Part shown: positions 27,168 through 37,725 of the stretch, in pieces | Numbering within the stretch: position 1 is the stretch's first letter | Layout: the number at the start of each line of letters is the position of its first letter | Origin: Rhodospirillales bacterium | GTDB lineage: Bacteria > Pseudomonadota > Alphaproteobacteria > Rhodospirillales > Rhodospirillaceae | DNA length: 64,000 nucleotides | Reading direction: 5' to 3' | Assembly: GCA_028278135.1 (NCBI GenBank) | Contig: JANQEW010000008.1 | Coordinates: forward strand, 1-64,000 | Notes under the pieces: model-generated | What the model saw: the letters and a program-made list of their open reading frames with translations, nothing else | Told to the model about the DNA's origin: nothing | Databases searched by the model: none | Program-made: the position numbers and the translations under genes

Positions 27168-27248
27168 TTCCTGGCAGATTTGGTCATTGACTTCCAGATC
27201 CAGCCATGCTCGAATTATTCAGTAAGTGATGTTAAGGTTGAAAGTAGC

Positions 27249-27710
27249 ATGAACGAGAACACAGCCGACAGGGTAGGACGCGAGGAGATGTTGCGCATGG
27301 CCGTGGAGGTAGTGGCGGCTTATGTCAGTAAGAACCCGTTGCCAGCAGGACAGATTCCAGAGGTTATTCAGACTGTCTTTATGTCGTTGCATTCCCTTGA
27401 GACGAGTGGAGCAGAGACGAAAACAGAAGCCCTGAAACCCGCCGTTCCCGCTAGAAAGTCTGTCTTTCCTGAGTATCTCATCTGTCTTGAGGATGGTAAG
27501 AAGCTGAAGATGCTGAAGCGCCACCTGCGTACCAACTACAACATGACTCCAGACGAATACAGAGCCAAATGGGGTCTAACGGCTGATTATCCAATGGTTG
27601 CCCCAAACTATGCCGCACAGCGTTCCGATTTTGCCAAAAGAATTGGTCTTGGCCGAAAACGACTTGATATAGGCGGAAGCGGACGGCGCAAGTCCGTCGG
27701 CGCTAAGTAG
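27249..27710 (+). CDS. MucR/Ros-family transcriptional regulator
   Basis: Global, H-NS-like silencer/regulator characteristic of Alphaproteobacteria. The 153-aa product has an N-terminal oligomerisation region, then the Ros zinc-finger domain: FPEYLICLEDGKKLKMLKRHLRTNYNMTPDEYRAKWGL, followed by YPMVAPNYAAQRSDFAKRIGLGR (written here as two adjoining parts of the domain). The finger has one Cys and the His of KRHL. Start 27249 (MNENTAD) fits the family length. The upstream repeat array may be part of its autoregulation. Confidence 0.94.
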   Translation: MNENTADRVGREEMLRMAVEVVAAYVSKNPLPAGQIPEVIQTVFMSLHSLETSGAETKTEALKPAVPARKSVFPEYLICLEDGKKLKMLKRHLRTNYNMTPDEYRAKWGLTADYPMVAPNYAAQRSDFAKRIGLGRKRLDIGGSGRRKSVGAK

Positions 27711-27990
27711 TTCAATGGTCATAGGCTTTCTGGCTAGCTGGCTTTTCCGTCTCCCTGTCTCTTTCCCCAGCCCCAGGCCGCCCTGGTTGGGATGGTGTCC
27801 TTCTGCTTTATGTTCCTCAGCAGCAGTGCGGGACGGCACACCTCGTTCTTTTTTCTTCTCACAAGTTATCTATTTGAAAAGCATGAAAAATTCTTTTCGG
27901 AAACAAAATTTTGTTTATTAAAAACATCTGGAAAATCATGCATTTTATTTTTGTGAAAGCAGTTGTGAAATTCCCCGTAGAGAAACGGCT

Positions 27991-28067
27991 CGGAGCGTAG
28001 CGCAGCCTGGTAGCGCATCAGACTGGGGGTCTGGGGGTCGCGGGTTCAAGTCCCGCCGCTCCGACCA
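27991..28067 (+). tRNA. tRNA-Pro (anticodon GGG)
   Basis: Acceptor CGGAGCG pairs with CGCTCCG, the D arm is GCGCAGCCTGGTAGCGC, the anticodon loop CTGGGGG gives GGG, and the T arm is GCGGGTTCAAGTCCCGC. The discriminator A and CCA are encoded (28064-28067). Confidence 0.95.
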
Positions 28068-28129
28068 TCGAGTCCGTCTGATGTCAAAGCGCGTATACCG
28101 CTTTCATAGCGGTCAGAGACGGTGAGGTT

Positions 28130-29224
28130 ATGATTGCCAAAGTCACATCCCCCCACTTGTACGTAGCCTTGTCGCCACATGGGTATGGCCACGCTGCCAT
28201 GACAGCCCCCGTGTTGAACAAATTACGGGCACGTATTCCTGGTTTGCGTCTGACGATAGAAACAAATGTGCCGCACCACTGGCTGGCCGAGAGAGTGACT
28301 GGTTCATTTGCATATATTCCGACTCGTGACTTTGGCATGGTCATGCATTCAGCGACGGAAGTAGATGCTGAACGCAGTCACGCGGCCTATATGGATTTAC
28401 ACGCTGACTGGCCGACAACGGTGGCCAGGGAGGCTAAGAGGCTGCGGACAGTCAGGCCAGACGTGGTCCTCGCCAATATTCCCCACTTGGCCTTGGCCGC
28501 CGCTGCTCGGGCTAATGTGCCAGCCGTCGCCCTATGCTCACTCAACTGGGCGGGCATCTATAGGGCTTATTGTGGGAATCGTCCAGGGGCAGACCGCGTG
28601 TTAGCACAGATGGAGGCCGCCTATAGTACAGCACGAATTTTTCTCCGCGCCCTGCCCGCTATGCTCATGCCGTGTGTGCTCCATGTGCAAGATATTGGCC
28701 TGATAGCGCGTCAAGGCTGTAATAGACGGCAGGAATTGCGGCGTCTTCTAGGTGTGTCAGAGGAGGTCCGCATTGGCGTGCTTGCTTTTGGCGGCATCGA
28801 TCCTGCATTGGCTCTGGAGGCATGGCCGCGCCATCCTGGCTGGTTATGGATCGCAGGCCTGTCGCAGGTGCCAGCACGCTCTGACCTTATTCAGGCAGAG
28901 ACTCTGACTCTGCCGTTTATTGATCTACTTGCCTCAGCGGAAGTCGTCTTAACAAAGCCCGGCTATGGAACTTTTACAGAAGCAGCATGTGCAAGAGTCG
29001 CTGTTCTGCATTCGTGTCGTGAGGGCTGGCCTGAGGCACTTCCTTTATCCCAGTGGCTTAAGGCCCATACACGCGCCTTAACAGTGCCCGCAGAACGACT
29101 GCGTGTAGGTGATTTTGCTCACGAACTAGAAGCTGTCCTCGCCTTGCCACAGCCCACGCCCCCTCCTCGGCCTACTGGCATTGACCAAGCCGTAGAAGCC
29201 ATTGCGGCTCTTTTAGCTGTCTGA
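28130..29224 (+). CDS. GT-B glycosyltransferase-like protein
   Basis: Not assigned to a named enzyme. The 364-aa product has a GT-B-like N-terminal domain (LSPHGYGHAAMTAPVLNKL, a glycine/histidine loop as in MurG/UGT-type enzymes) and a C-terminal donor-binding half ending in a KPGYGTFTEAACARVAVLHS motif, as in UDP-sugar transferases and the N-terminal part of some arabinokinase-like proteins. No signal peptide or TM helix. Isolated between tRNA-Pro and the convergent DUF4167 gene. It could glycosylate a lipid or a small molecule; the acceptor is unknown. Confidence 0.75.
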   Translation: MIAKVTSPHLYVALSPHGYGHAAMTAPVLNKLRARIPGLRLTIETNVPHHWLAERVTGSFAYIPTRDFGMVMHSATEVDAERSHAAYMDLHADWPTTVAREAKRLRTVRPDVVLANIPHLALAAAARANVPAVALCSLNWAGIYRAYCGNRPGADRVLAQMEAAYSTARIFLRALPAMLMPCVLHVQDIGLIARQGCNRRQELRRLLGVSEEVRIGVLAFGGIDPALALEAWPRHPGWLWIAGLSQVPARSDLIQAETLTLPFIDLLASAEVVLTKPGYGTFTEAACARVAVLHSCREGWPEALPLSQWLKAHTRALTVPAERLRVGDFAHELEAVLALPQPTPPPRPTGIDQAVEAIAALLAV

Positions 29225-29235
29225 TTTTTATATCA

Positions 29236-29637
29236 TCAGAACCCAACACATTCTGCAGACCCGGGAGTTGCATCGCCATCCTCCCCAGCCTCCAGATCAT
29301 CGGTGGCATCTGTCTCGTCTGTCTTCTGAACAGGAGAGTCCGGCGTTGTCTGTTGCAGAGTCTGACGCGAGCTGAGACGGCTATTCGCAGTGCTCATGTG
29401 ACCTATTACCCTGTAATAATGATCTGCATGCTGAAAGTAATTCTCCGCTAGGACTCGATCGCCAGACGACGACGCATCCCTGGCGAGGGCCAAGTATTTG
29501 TCCATCAACTGATGGGCATTTCCACGCACCCGGACGCCGGGCGCACCGTCGAACAAACATGTCCGTATAGGACTGCCCTTCTTGCTGTTTGAGCCGCGCC
29601 CACGCGAACGACCCTTGGGGTTCGAACCTTGCCTCAT
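29236..29637 (-). CDS. DUF4167-domain protein
   Basis: Small RNA-binding-looking protein of unknown function, found across Alphaproteobacteria beside prmC/prfA. The 133-aa product starts MRQGSNPKGRSRGRGSNSKK, a basic low-complexity tail, followed by the conserved core GVRVRGNAHQLMDKYLALAR and AENYFQHADHYYRVI, then an acidic, probably disordered C-terminus. Start 29637 matches the family; an ATG at 29679 would add 14 residues. It lies downstream of prmC on the same strand. Confidence 0.9.
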   Translation of the reverse strand: MRQGSNPKGRSRGRGSNSKKGSPIRTCLFDGAPGVRVRGNAHQLMDKYLALARDASSSGDRVLAENYFQHADHYYRVIGHMSTANSRLSSRQTLQQTTPDSPVQKTDETDATDDLEAGEDGDATPGSAECVGF

Positions 29638-29879
29638 GGCCCTTACAGTGCTCTGAACAGAGTTCTGATGTTTCTGCACTCACCCTACTCCTGTCTGGCA
29701 CCACTCAGGCCATTAGCCAGTCGCAAATGAAGACAGGGGATAAGTTTTGGCGAGAATAAGGCAGGGACACCCTCACAGCAGCCCCATTGTTCACGCCCAT
29801 TTAACATGCTGTCGAGCTTACTCACTCGCGCGGCAGTATATTCAGGCTTCACAAGATTTCCAAGTACTTTTTTCATGTT

Positions 29880-30773
29880 TCATGTCTCGTTCCTTCTATC
29901 AGCCCGACAAAATAACACGCACCGTGTAATCCCCGAGAGATCAGAACGGCAATCGTGCAATGCTAATCCGTTTGCCGTCATAATCTCCTTGACAGCTTGA
30001 GCCTGTCCCTGGCCAATTTCGAGAGCGACGACCCCTCTTGGTGACAATAAGCGTCCGAGAGATGGTGCGATGGCTCTGTACGCAGCCAACCCGTCACTGC
30101 CTCCCACTAAGGCACGACGAGGATCGAAGTGAACAACTTCTGGGGATAGACCGCAGATGTCGGACTCGGCGATATAGGGAGGATTGGCCATGATAACGTC
30201 GAAAACTCCCCCAAGCCCTTCTCCCCAATTCCCAACCCGGAAAAGAGCACGTGTGGCAAGGCCAGCCAACGCCGCATTCATGCGGGCCATCGCCACAGCG
30301 CCAGCGGCGATATCAACACCTACACCTTTTGCGTTTTTTAATTCAGAGAGCAATGCTAATAGCATATTGCCGCTCCCGCTACCAAGATCCAGAAGAGAGT
30401 AGGGAATGTCTCTGTTGACTACATGCTCCAAAAGCGCTTCGACCACCGTCTCCGTTTCAGGCCGAGGATCAAAAGTCTCTGCATTGAGAAGAAAATCCAA
30501 AGTCCAGAAGCCTCGCCAGCCCAGAATACGGGATACCGGTTCGCGTCGGATTCGACGTACCACCATAGAAATGAAATCAGCTTGATGATTAGCGCATAAA
30601 GAAAATCTATTGCACAGTCCAATCCTGTTAGGATGAACCTGTAGCACATGAGCTAGTAAAAGTCTGGCGTCTAATCGTGGATTCTCCACGCCTGCTACTG
30701 TCAGAGAGACAGTTGCCTCGGCCAGAAGAGTAGAAAGGGAAATGGCGTGATCATTCCAGTTCCATATGGACAC
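29880..30773 (-). CDS. prmC: Peptide chain release factor N5-glutamine methyltransferase
   Basis: Methylates the GGQ glutamine of RF1 and RF2. The 297-aa product has an N-terminal helical domain, the SAM site LDLGSGSGNMLLALL and the catalytic NPPY at residues 197-200 (MANPPYIAESD). Start is GTG overlapping the prfA stop by one base (TAGTG), so it is translationally coupled to its substrate's gene. Confidence 0.95.
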   Translation of the reverse strand: MSIWNWNDHAISLSTLLAEATVSLTVAGVENPRLDARLLLAHVLQVHPNRIGLCNRFSLCANHQADFISMVVRRIRREPVSRILGWRGFWTLDFLLNAETFDPRPETETVVEALLEHVVNRDIPYSLLDLGSGSGNMLLALLSELKNAKGVGVDIAAGAVAMARMNAALAGLATRALFRVGNWGEGLGGVFDVIMANPPYIAESDICGLSPEVVHFDPRRALVGGSDGLAAYRAIAPSLGRLLSPRGVVALEIGQGQAQAVKEIMTANGLALHDCRSDLSGITRCVLFCRADRRNET

Positions 30774-31861
30774 TACTGTCCCCTCTCCACTGCTGCCAAC
30801 CGCGCTGCTTCATCCCCGGCGATGAGGGCCTCGATAATTTCGTCTAGAGCGGTGCCATCCATCACTTGGTCTATCTTGTACAAACTTAAGCCGGCTCTGT
30901 GATCCGTGACTCTCCCGCGTGGAAAGTTGTAGGTGCGGATGCGTTCGGAACGGTCACCACTGCCCACTTGATGGCGGCGCGATGCGGCCCGTTCGACAGC
31001 CTGGCGTTGCCGTTCGGCTTCATACAGCCGTGCCCGGAGAATTTTCATAACCTTAGCTCGATTTTTGTGCTGAGATTTTTCCTCCTGACACGCGACTGCT
31101 ATACCTGTTGGTATATGCGTAATGCGTACAGCACTATCAGTGGTATTAACATGTTGGCCGCCAGCTCCCTGAGAACGAAATGTTTCCAATCTTAAATCCT
31201 TTTCATCTATTTGCACATCAACTTCTGCCGCCTCAGGAAGGACGGCAACGGTCGCTGTCGATGTGTGAATGCGACCGCTCGCCTCAGTCACCGGTACGCG
31301 CTGCACCCGATGTACTCCTGACTCAAACTTGAGCCGCGCGAATACAGCACGCCCGCTAACCCCTGCAATCGCTTCCTTCACACCACCTATGCCTGTCCCA
31401 TTCAGTTCCAGCACCTCAAACCGCCACCCGTGCAGACAAGTGTATCTCTCATAGAGGCGGAACAGCGCAGCCGCAAACAGAGCGGCCTCCTCACCACCAA
31501 TACCCGCCCGTACCTCCAAGATAGCATTGCGTTCATCTGCCTCATCCTTAGGCAGGAGCATCAATCGCACGGCCCGTTCCCTGGTCGAGAGACTTTCCCG
31601 GAGAGCGTAATATTCTTCCCCAGCCATGGCTCTGAGTTCCGGATCAAGGCTGGAATCCGTCATCATAGCCTCGGCTTCCGCTAGTTCAGACTGGACTTTG
31701 CGGTATGTGCGAATAGCTTCTGTCAGAGGCAGTAACTCCGCGTACTCTTTTGCGAGACGCCCATAAGCAATCGCGTCGCCTGAAGCTTTGCCCTCAGCCA
31801 TCCGCATGTCCAGCTCCTCGCAACGCGTGACGACGCGTTCCAGTTTAGCATCTAGCTTCAC
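30773..31861 (-). CDS. prfA: Peptide chain release factor 1
   Basis: Reads UAA and UAG stop codons. The 362-aa product has the catalytic GGQ at residues 234-236 ([10 protein letters not shown]), the PAT-type region replaced as usual for the family ([20 protein letters not shown] upstream), and the [16 protein letters not shown] tail. Start is GTG. It forms an overlapping pair with prmC. Confidence 0.96.
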   Translation of the reverse strand: MKLDAKLERVVTRCEELDMRMAEGKASGDAIAYGRLAKEYAELLPLTEAIRTYRKVQSELAEAEAMMTDSSLDPELRAMAGEEYYALRESLSTRERAVRLMLLPKDEADERNAILEVRAGIGGEEAALFAAALFRLYERYTCLHGWRFEVLELNGTGIGGVKEAIAGVSGRAVFARLKFESGVHRVQRVPVTEASGRIHTSTATVAVLPEAAEVDVQIDEKDLRLETFRSQGAGGQHVNTTDSAVRITHIPTGIAVACQEEKSQHKNRAKVMKILRARLYEAERQRQAVERAASRRHQVGSGDRSERIRTYNFPRGRVTDHRAGLSLYKIDQVMDGTALDEIIEALIAGDEAARLAAVERGQ

Positions 31862-32136
31862 GTCAGGATTCCCTATGATCTCGCAGAATCACCTAAAAAT
31901 TGCCGAAATATATTTTCGTTGAAATTAAAAATTTTTCTTCAAAGAAATTATCAGTTCTCACAAAGGAAATCAGTCATACTGACGGCCAGGCCCTTTCAGC
32001 AGAAAGACACGGCTACACGGCTGTCAGAAAACCCTTGGCGAAGGCGGCGATCCATCAGCAGTTTGCTAGAGCACTGGGCGCTGTCGAATGAGGTTGCTCA
32101 GGAGGGCATGCTCGTGCGTCAGAGGACCCCGGACTG

Positions 32137-33393
32137 CTATGACGCTTCTCGTGAGAGCAAATAGCGTAAGTAAGTGGACAGACTAGAGAACGGCACCTCC
32201 ATCTGGGAGCCGCTGTCCAAATCACGCACAGTAGCGATGCTCCTGTCTAGTTCAGAGCCGCCTACCATGACAGCAGCACGGGCTCTGATCTTGTTCGCTC
32301 TCTTCAAACGTTTTGCTAAACTGCCATAGTAACCAATATCAACTCTTACTCCAGCCTTCCGTATATCCTGTGCGAGACGCAAGACCATTGGCTCTGCAGA
32401 TTCTTCTACGCTGATCATGGCGACTGCGCGTGAAGCGGCGGTGACTCCTTCATACAACATAGCTAAACGCTCAATACCAGCAGCCCAACCGATCCCAGCA
32501 ACCGCTAACCCGCCCATCTGCTGAATCAGATCGTGATAGCGTCCACCAGCGAGGACTGTCCCTTGCGTCCCAAGGGCAGGCGTTGTAAATTCGAAGGCCG
32601 TGTGGCAGTAGTAATCAAGGCCGCGGACAAGATAGGGATTCATGACAGGATTGAGCCCGAGTGCCTCTAAGAAGGTACATACCTTGTCAAGGAATTCCCG
32701 CGAAGGTGTATTGAGACAATCCGTGAGAAGCGGTGCATCAGCGATGACAGCTCTGTCACCTGGGTCCTTGGAATCGAGAATACGCAGTGGATTGCGCTCA
32801 AGCCTCTTGCGACTCTCAGCAGAAAGACTCTCAACATGCCTCCTCAAGTAATCAGTGAGCGTGGTGCGGTAGGCAGCGCGACTCTCCGTGTCACCAAGAC
32901 TGTTCAATTCGAGTGTGACCATGCGGCTCAGTCCCAACTCTGTTAGAAAGTGGGCGGCCAAAGCGATGACCTCAGCATCGGCCAGTGGACTCTCTGCTCC
33001 TAGCAGTTCGATGCCAACCTGATGGAACTGCCTGAGGCGCCCCTTTTGGGGGCGCTCGTGACGGAACATGGGGCCACGGTAGGACACCTTGAAGGGTACT
33101 TCGTGGTGGAGGCCATGAGAAAGGAAAGCGCGGGCCACACCCGCTGTCCCTTCAGGACGCAAGGAGAGCGATTCGCGACAGCTCCTGAGGGCATACATCT
33201 CTTTCGTCACGATATCAGAAGTTTCTCCCAGAGTTCGCCTGAAGACATCTGTAAACTCAATGATCGGCGTAGCGATTTCGTCAAAGCCATAACGCTCTGC
33301 CAAGGTGCAGAAAATTCTCTCAACAGCACGGTGTCGACGCGCTGCATCCGGTAAGAGATCCTGTGTCCCACGAACGGGTTGAAGAATAGACAA
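32137..33393 (-). CDS. hisS: Histidyl-tRNA synthetase
   Basis: Class II aminoacyl-tRNA synthetase, 418 aa. Motif 1 region FDEIATPIIEFTDVFRR, motif 2 KVSYRGPMFRHERPQKGRLR, the histidine-A motifs LVRGLDYYCHTAFEF and AGGRYHDLI, and motif 3 GIGWAAGIERLAML are present, followed by the anticodon-binding domain. The best start is TTG at 33393 (MSILQPVRGTQDLLP); no ATG lies near it. Confidence 0.96.
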   Translation of the reverse strand: MSILQPVRGTQDLLPDAARRHRAVERIFCTLAERYGFDEIATPIIEFTDVFRRTLGETSDIVTKEMYALRSCRESLSLRPEGTAGVARAFLSHGLHHEVPFKVSYRGPMFRHERPQKGRLRQFHQVGIELLGAESPLADAEVIALAAHFLTELGLSRMVTLELNSLGDTESRAAYRTTLTDYLRRHVESLSAESRKRLERNPLRILDSKDPGDRAVIADAPLLTDCLNTPSREFLDKVCTFLEALGLNPVMNPYLVRGLDYYCHTAFEFTTPALGTQGTVLAGGRYHDLIQQMGGLAVAGIGWAAGIERLAMLYEGVTAASRAVAMISVEESAEPMVLRLAQDIRKAGVRVDIGYYGSLAKRLKRANKIRARAAVMVGGSELDRSIATVRDLDSGSQMEVPFSSLSTYLRYLLSREAS

Positions 33394-33546
33394 AAAAAGC
33401 TCCTCTTGCAGCCCAACCGCCTGTCAGGCGACAGCATAGCATTGTACTGCTTTCCAAAAGGTCTGGGCAATAAGGGCAAGTGATGAACAGCACGTCTGTT
33501 CGAGAAGGAGCGACTCTCTACCGCCCCCCAGTAAGCAGCATAGGGA

Positions 33547-33574
33547 AGCACTCAGGGGAGAGCACTCAGGGGAG
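33547..33574. repeat. Perfect 14-bp tandem duplication covering the ispG stop
   Basis: AGCACTCAGGGGAG at 33547-33560 and 33561-33574. The right copy carries the last codons and stop of ispG (reverse strand); the left copy is in the spacer. Confidence 0.93.
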
Positions 33575-34675
33575 CGTGTCAGACACTGTACCCGCTGCTT
33601 GAGCAACGTTGGCTTCGACTAGTTCCACCACATGGTCAACGACTGCCTGAGTCCCAATCTTATAAGCCGGTGAACCATTGAGATAGATCATGTGCTCATT
33701 TTTACCACCGCCAGTTAATCCAATAGTGGTGGATTGTGCCTCCCCTGGGCCATTGACGACGCATCCGATAATGGAGACTGTCATTGGGATGGTAAGGTGG
33801 GCTAAGCGCTCCTCTAGCGCAGCCACTGTCCCGACAACGTCGAAGCCTTGGCGTGCACAGGAAGGGCATGAGACAATGTGAACGCCGCGTGAGCGAATGC
33901 CCAGGCCCCTTAAAATTTCAAACCCAACCTTCACTTCTTCAACAGGATCAGTTGAGAGAGAGACACGCAGAGTGTCGCCGATGCCACCCAACAGCAGTGT
34001 GCCAATACCCAGGGAAGATTTTACAGTACCGCTGCGCAAGCCACCAGCTTCTGTGACCCCGAGATGCAAGGGGTAATCGCACGCCTTCGCCAGACCTTTG
34101 TAGGCTGCGACCATCAGAACGACGTCTGACGCTTTTACACTGATCTTAAAGTTAAAAAAATCATTATCTTCTAAGATGTGTGCCTGCTCCAAAGCGCTTT
34201 CTATCAGGGCCTCAGGGGTTGGTTCACCGTATTTTTCTAGTATATGTCGCTCCACGCTCCCTGCATTGACTCCAATACGCATTGAAAGACCATAGTCCTT
34301 GGCTGCGCGAATCACTTCGCGTACTCGTTTGACGGAGCCTATATTACCAGGATTGATGCGCAGACAGGCTGCTCCATTGGTTGCGGCCTCAATGGCCCGC
34401 TGATAATGGAAATGGATGTCAGCAATGATGGGAACCTTCACAGCGCGGACAATGTCCCGCAAGGCCCGCGTGGACTCCTCGTCTGGACAAGAACAACGCA
34501 CGATGTCTGCCCCAGCTGCCTCTAGAGAGCGGATTTGTTCGACAGTCGCTGAGACATCTGATGTTGGCTGATTAGTCATTGACTGCACGCTAATGGGCGC
34601 CCCTCCACCAACAGGCACTCTGCCAACGTGGATCTGGCGACTCTTGCGGCGGACAATGGCGTCACGATAGGACAT
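33566..34675 (-). CDS. ispG: 4-hydroxy-3-methylbut-2-en-1-yl diphosphate synthase
   Basis: Penultimate enzyme of the MEP isoprenoid pathway, a [4Fe-4S] reductase. The 369-aa product has [35 protein letters not shown] and the iron-sulfur cysteines in [11 protein letters not shown] and [10 protein letters not shown]. Length and motifs are typical of the bacterial short form. It sits just downstream of argJ on the same strand. Its stop codon lies in a tandem duplication. Confidence 0.96.
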   Translation of the reverse strand: MSYRDAIVRRKSRQIHVGRVPVGGGAPISVQSMTNQPTSDVSATVEQIRSLEAAGADIVRCSCPDEESTRALRDIVRAVKVPIIADIHFHYQRAIEAATNGAACLRINPGNIGSVKRVREVIRAAKDYGLSMRIGVNAGSVERHILEKYGEPTPEALIESALEQAHILEDNDFFNFKISVKASDVVLMVAAYKGLAKACDYPLHLGVTEAGGLRSGTVKSSLGIGTLLLGGIGDTLRVSLSTDPVEEVKVGFEILRGLGIRSRGVHIVSCPSCARQGFDVVGTVAALEERLAHLTIPMTVSIIGCVVNGPGEAQSTTIGLTGGGKNEHMIYLNGSPAYKIGTQAVVDHVVELVEANVAQAAGTVSDTLP

Positions 34676-34686
34676 AGCTCAGTTCC

Positions 34687-35916
34687 TTATGTACGATAAC
34701 AACTATTAATGTTGACGTAGGCGTTTGTCATGTCACATGTCCACACTGTTGCCATGCCTCTGCCGACCCCGACATCAACCTCTATGACGATGTGACGCCC
34801 CCGCATATGGGTGAGAATCAGTGTTTCATCATAACCCGCCACTGGCCCACCATTTTCAGTGACTATGACGCCGCCAATGCATATTTTCAGCCTATCGCGA
34901 TCGACCTTTTCACCAGACTTGCCAATAGCCATAACAATCCGTCCCCAGTTGGCATCACCGCCAGCAATGGCGGTTTTGACTAAAGGGGAGTTAGCAATGG
35001 CAAAACAGATTCGGCGGGCTGCCCGGGAACTCGCAGCCCGTTTCACGGTGAGTGTCACGAAACGAGAAGCCCCTTCCCCGTCTTTCGCGACCTGATGAGC
35101 GAGGTCGATGAGCACTTCGTTCAACCTGGTACGAAACTCGGCAAGACGGGGGTCCCTTGCCATGAGAACAGGCGCGTGAACGGCCTTGCCAGTAGCAACC
35201 AATAAGAGTGTGTCACTGGTCGATGTATCGCCATCAACAGTGATGCAATTAAAACTCCTGTCCACCCCCTGACGCAGAATCTCGTGCAGCACAGGGGCCA
35301 TGATAAGAGCATCGGTGAACACAAAACAGAGCATTGTCGCCATGCTGGGGGCGATCATACCTGATCCTTTAGCAATACCGTTGAGTTTCACCTGTACGTC
35401 GTCAATCATAGCCCGCCGGGTAGCTACCTTAGGGTAGGTATCCGTCGTCATAATGGCCTTTGCCGCTTCAGCCCATGCGTATTCTGACATGCAAGTCAGC
35501 ATGTCAGGCAGGGCTGTCGTGATCAGGCTGTCGTCAAGAGGCAGGCCTATGGTCCCCGTCGAGGCGATCAAGACTTCCCCTGGTGCGCAGTTGAGCAGAG
35601 TCGCGGCGGTGGTCGCAATATTGTGTACCGCTGTAACCCCAGCGGGACCTGTAAAGGCATTCGCGTTGCCAGCATTTGCTACTATTGCACGTCCTGTCCC
35701 ACTTGATACCACAAAACGGCACCAATCCACCGGTGCGGAGCAGGTCTTTGAACGCGTAAACACACCTGCCACTGTACTGCCTGGAGAGAATTCAGCGAAA
35801 AGCAGGTCTGTCCGTCCTTTGTAACGGATACCGCAGGCACGACTCGCTAAGCGCACCCCCTCGATAGGGGGTAACTCTGGCAGGCTCGAAGGGGCAAAGG
35901 GGGAAATAATCGTCAT
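34687..35916 (-). CDS. argJ: Bifunctional glutamate N-acetyltransferase / amino-acid acetyltransferase
   Basis: Transfers acetyl from N-acetylornithine to glutamate (arginine cycle). The 409-aa proenzyme cleaves itself at the conserved A-T-M-L (KGSGMIAPSMATML), giving alpha and beta chains; the threonine nucleophile is present. IANAGNANAFTG-type (VANAGNANAFTGPAG) and GDANWGRIVMAIG motifs are intact. It ends 11 bases before ispG begins. Confidence 0.95.
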   Translation of the reverse strand: MTIISPFAPSSLPELPPIEGVRLASRACGIRYKGRTDLLFAEFSPGSTVAGVFTRSKTCSAPVDWCRFVVSSGTGRAIVANAGNANAFTGPAGVTAVHNIATTAATLLNCAPGEVLIASTGTIGLPLDDSLITTALPDMLTCMSEYAWAEAAKAIMTTDTYPKVATRRAMIDDVQVKLNGIAKGSGMIAPSMATMLCFVFTDALIMAPVLHEILRQGVDRSFNCITVDGDTSTSDTLLLVATGKAVHAPVLMARDPRLAEFRTRLNEVLIDLAHQVAKDGEGASRFVTLTVKRAASSRAARRICFAIANSPLVKTAIAGGDANWGRIVMAIGKSGEKVDRDRLKICIGGVIVTENGGPVAGYDETLILTHMRGRHIVIEVDVGVGRGMATVWTCDMTNAYVNINSCYRT

Positions 35917-36135
35917 AGTAGCAAACCTCGTGCTAAAGGCTCAGAAGAGAGAGCGAATGATGCTGCAAATAGTACAAGGCCGAATATTCTGTCGGCACTC
36001 ATAACAATTTCCATCGGTGGGTCCCTCTGCTGACAATGTACTGAGCCTGTGAGGCAATCCCGAACAGCAGTGCGCCCTTTTTCCGGCTAAGCACACACCT
36101 CCTGAAGGACGCCCATCTGTCAAAAAGACAGTCCT

Positions 36136-37581
36136 TTATCGGAAGAAAAGAAATGTCAGTAGCACGAAAAGAGGACAGAGAATACCAACAGACCAGACCA
36201 TATAGCCAAAGAAGCTTGGCATCTTAATGCCTTGTTCTTCAGCGATGGCTCTGACCATGAAGTTTGGGGCATTGCCAATATAGGAATTCGCACCCATGAA
36301 CACTGCACCGGCAGAAATGGCCGTCAGCGTGGCAGCCATAGGACCCATCAACGTCTGAGCTTCCCCACCCGCTGTGTTAAAGAACACAAGGTATGTGGGA
36401 GCGTTGTCGAGGAAGCTGGACAGTGCTCCGGTGAACCAAAAATAGGCTGCATTGACGGGTTGTCCATTGTTGTCAGTGACAGCCCCTACTACCATCGCGA
36501 GGGCACCATCTGCCCCGGCGCGCAGGATAGAAATCACCGGAATGATCGTAGCAAAGATCCCAGCAAAAAGCTTAGCGACTTCAAGAATGGGGCCCCATGT
36601 GAAGCCATTGGCAACACGATTCTCAGCGTTCGTCAGCCACAGGGACAGCCCAGTGATGAGCAGAAGAATCACATCACGGACCACGTTCTGCAATTCAATA
36701 TCAACGTGGTAGAGAGTCCAGACGACGCCTGGCTGCCATATGCCACTCATCAGCACCGCACCAATGATCCCAGCGAGGAGGACAAGATTGACAGTACCCG
36801 CAAGTCTGAGAGAATCACGACATCTGCCGTTTGACGGCTTCGCACCCTCTTCACGGCTGTACAGATAGGAGTCCAGTACAAAGAACAAGCTGAGCAGTAG
36901 AGCTGTTGCCACGCCTGTTGGCAGCAAAAGATGGAAAGTCGGCCAGAAAAAATCAACTCCTTTAAGAAAACCTAAGAAAAGAGGTGGATCGCCTAGGGGG
37001 CTGAGAGAGCCACCAATGTTGCTGACAAGAAAAATGAAAAACACAATCACGTGAATCTTATAGCGCCGGCTCTCAATGGCTCGTATTAAAGAACGTATTA
37101 ATAACATTGAAGCACCAGTAGTGCCCATCCAGCTTGCGATAAGAGTACCAACTATAAGAAATGTTGTATTGACAATTGGTGTTCCTACTAAGGAACCTTT
37201 GAGATGGACTCCACCAGCGACGGTGAAGAGGGCAAACAAAAGAGTAATGAATGGAAGATATTCCAGCAGAGCTGTATGGAGTACCTGATAGGTTGCTATG
37301 GTAATCCCATGACTCATGGTGTAGGGAACCATAAAACACAAGGCCCACAATGCGGAAATTTTGCCGAAGTGGTGCTCCCAGAAGTGGGGAAACAAAAGAG
37401 GCCCCATTGCAATAGACAACAAGATCCCAACGAAGGGAACGCCCCACATCAAGCTCAGCCGTGTGCCGTCGAGATGCAGAGGGACGTCTGAGCCATTTGC
37501 CGAGGCCCATCCCGCTGCTGGGATCAGGGAGAGACTGAGCACAACCGGCAGCAAGAGCAATGTTCTTTGCAGCCATCTCAT
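36136..37581 (-). CDS. CitMHS_2-family sodium:proton antiporter / putative citrate transporter
   Basis: Polytopic inner-membrane protein, 481 aa, with a cleavable-looking signal segment (RTLLLLPVVLSLSLIPAAGW) and about 12 helices. Conserved patches include LSLMWGVPFVGILLSIA, HHFGKISALWAL, FIFLVSNIGGSLSPLGDPPLFLGFLKGVDFFW and SSFLDNAPTYLVFF. The substrate is inferred only from the family (Na+/H+ or citrate). Start 37581 has GGAGG upstream. Isolated gene; no partner visible. Confidence 0.85.
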   Translation of the reverse strand: MRWLQRTLLLLPVVLSLSLIPAAGWASANGSDVPLHLDGTRLSLMWGVPFVGILLSIAMGPLLFPHFWEHHFGKISALWALCFMVPYTMSHGITIATYQVLHTALLEYLPFITLLFALFTVAGGVHLKGSLVGTPIVNTTFLIVGTLIASWMGTTGASMLLIRSLIRAIESRRYKIHVIVFFIFLVSNIGGSLSPLGDPPLFLGFLKGVDFFWPTFHLLLPTGVATALLLSLFFVLDSYLYSREEGAKPSNGRCRDSLRLAGTVNLVLLAGIIGAVLMSGIWQPGVVWTLYHVDIELQNVVRDVILLLITGLSLWLTNAENRVANGFTWGPILEVAKLFAGIFATIIPVISILRAGADGALAMVVGAVTDNNGQPVNAAYFWFTGALSSFLDNAPTYLVFFNTAGGEAQTLMGPMAATLTAISAGAVFMGANSYIGNAPNFMVRAIAEEQGIKMPSFFGYMVWSVGILCPLFVLLTFLFFR

Positions 37582-37725
37582 AATGACGTGATCCTCCCTT
37601 TGATTGGCGACGATGATTGTCGTCGATGAGGGTCGACAGACCGTCACGCTCTGCCTGCTTATCTCGCACAGCTGACAGATACGACAGAGGTATTGTCAGG
37701 GCAGCCAACGTTGCCAATGGTCTGT

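Larger units (their letters stand above)
26843..27248. other. Divergent control region between glyA and mucR
   Basis: This 406-bp AT-richer spacer has no gene. It contains a promoter candidate for glyA (26958-26985), a block of four phased direct repeats (26998-27065) and a promoter candidate for mucR (27139-27167). Confidence 0.7.

Noticed and set aside
31862-32136. Plus-strand reading frame of 63 codons in the prfA-hisS spacer
   Set aside because: Low-complexity translation, no motif, both flanking genes on the other strand, no convincing ribosome site.
36136-37581. Calling the antiporter NhaD specifically
   Set aside because: Family patterns support CitMHS_2-type transport only; the ion or substrate cannot be read from the sequence.
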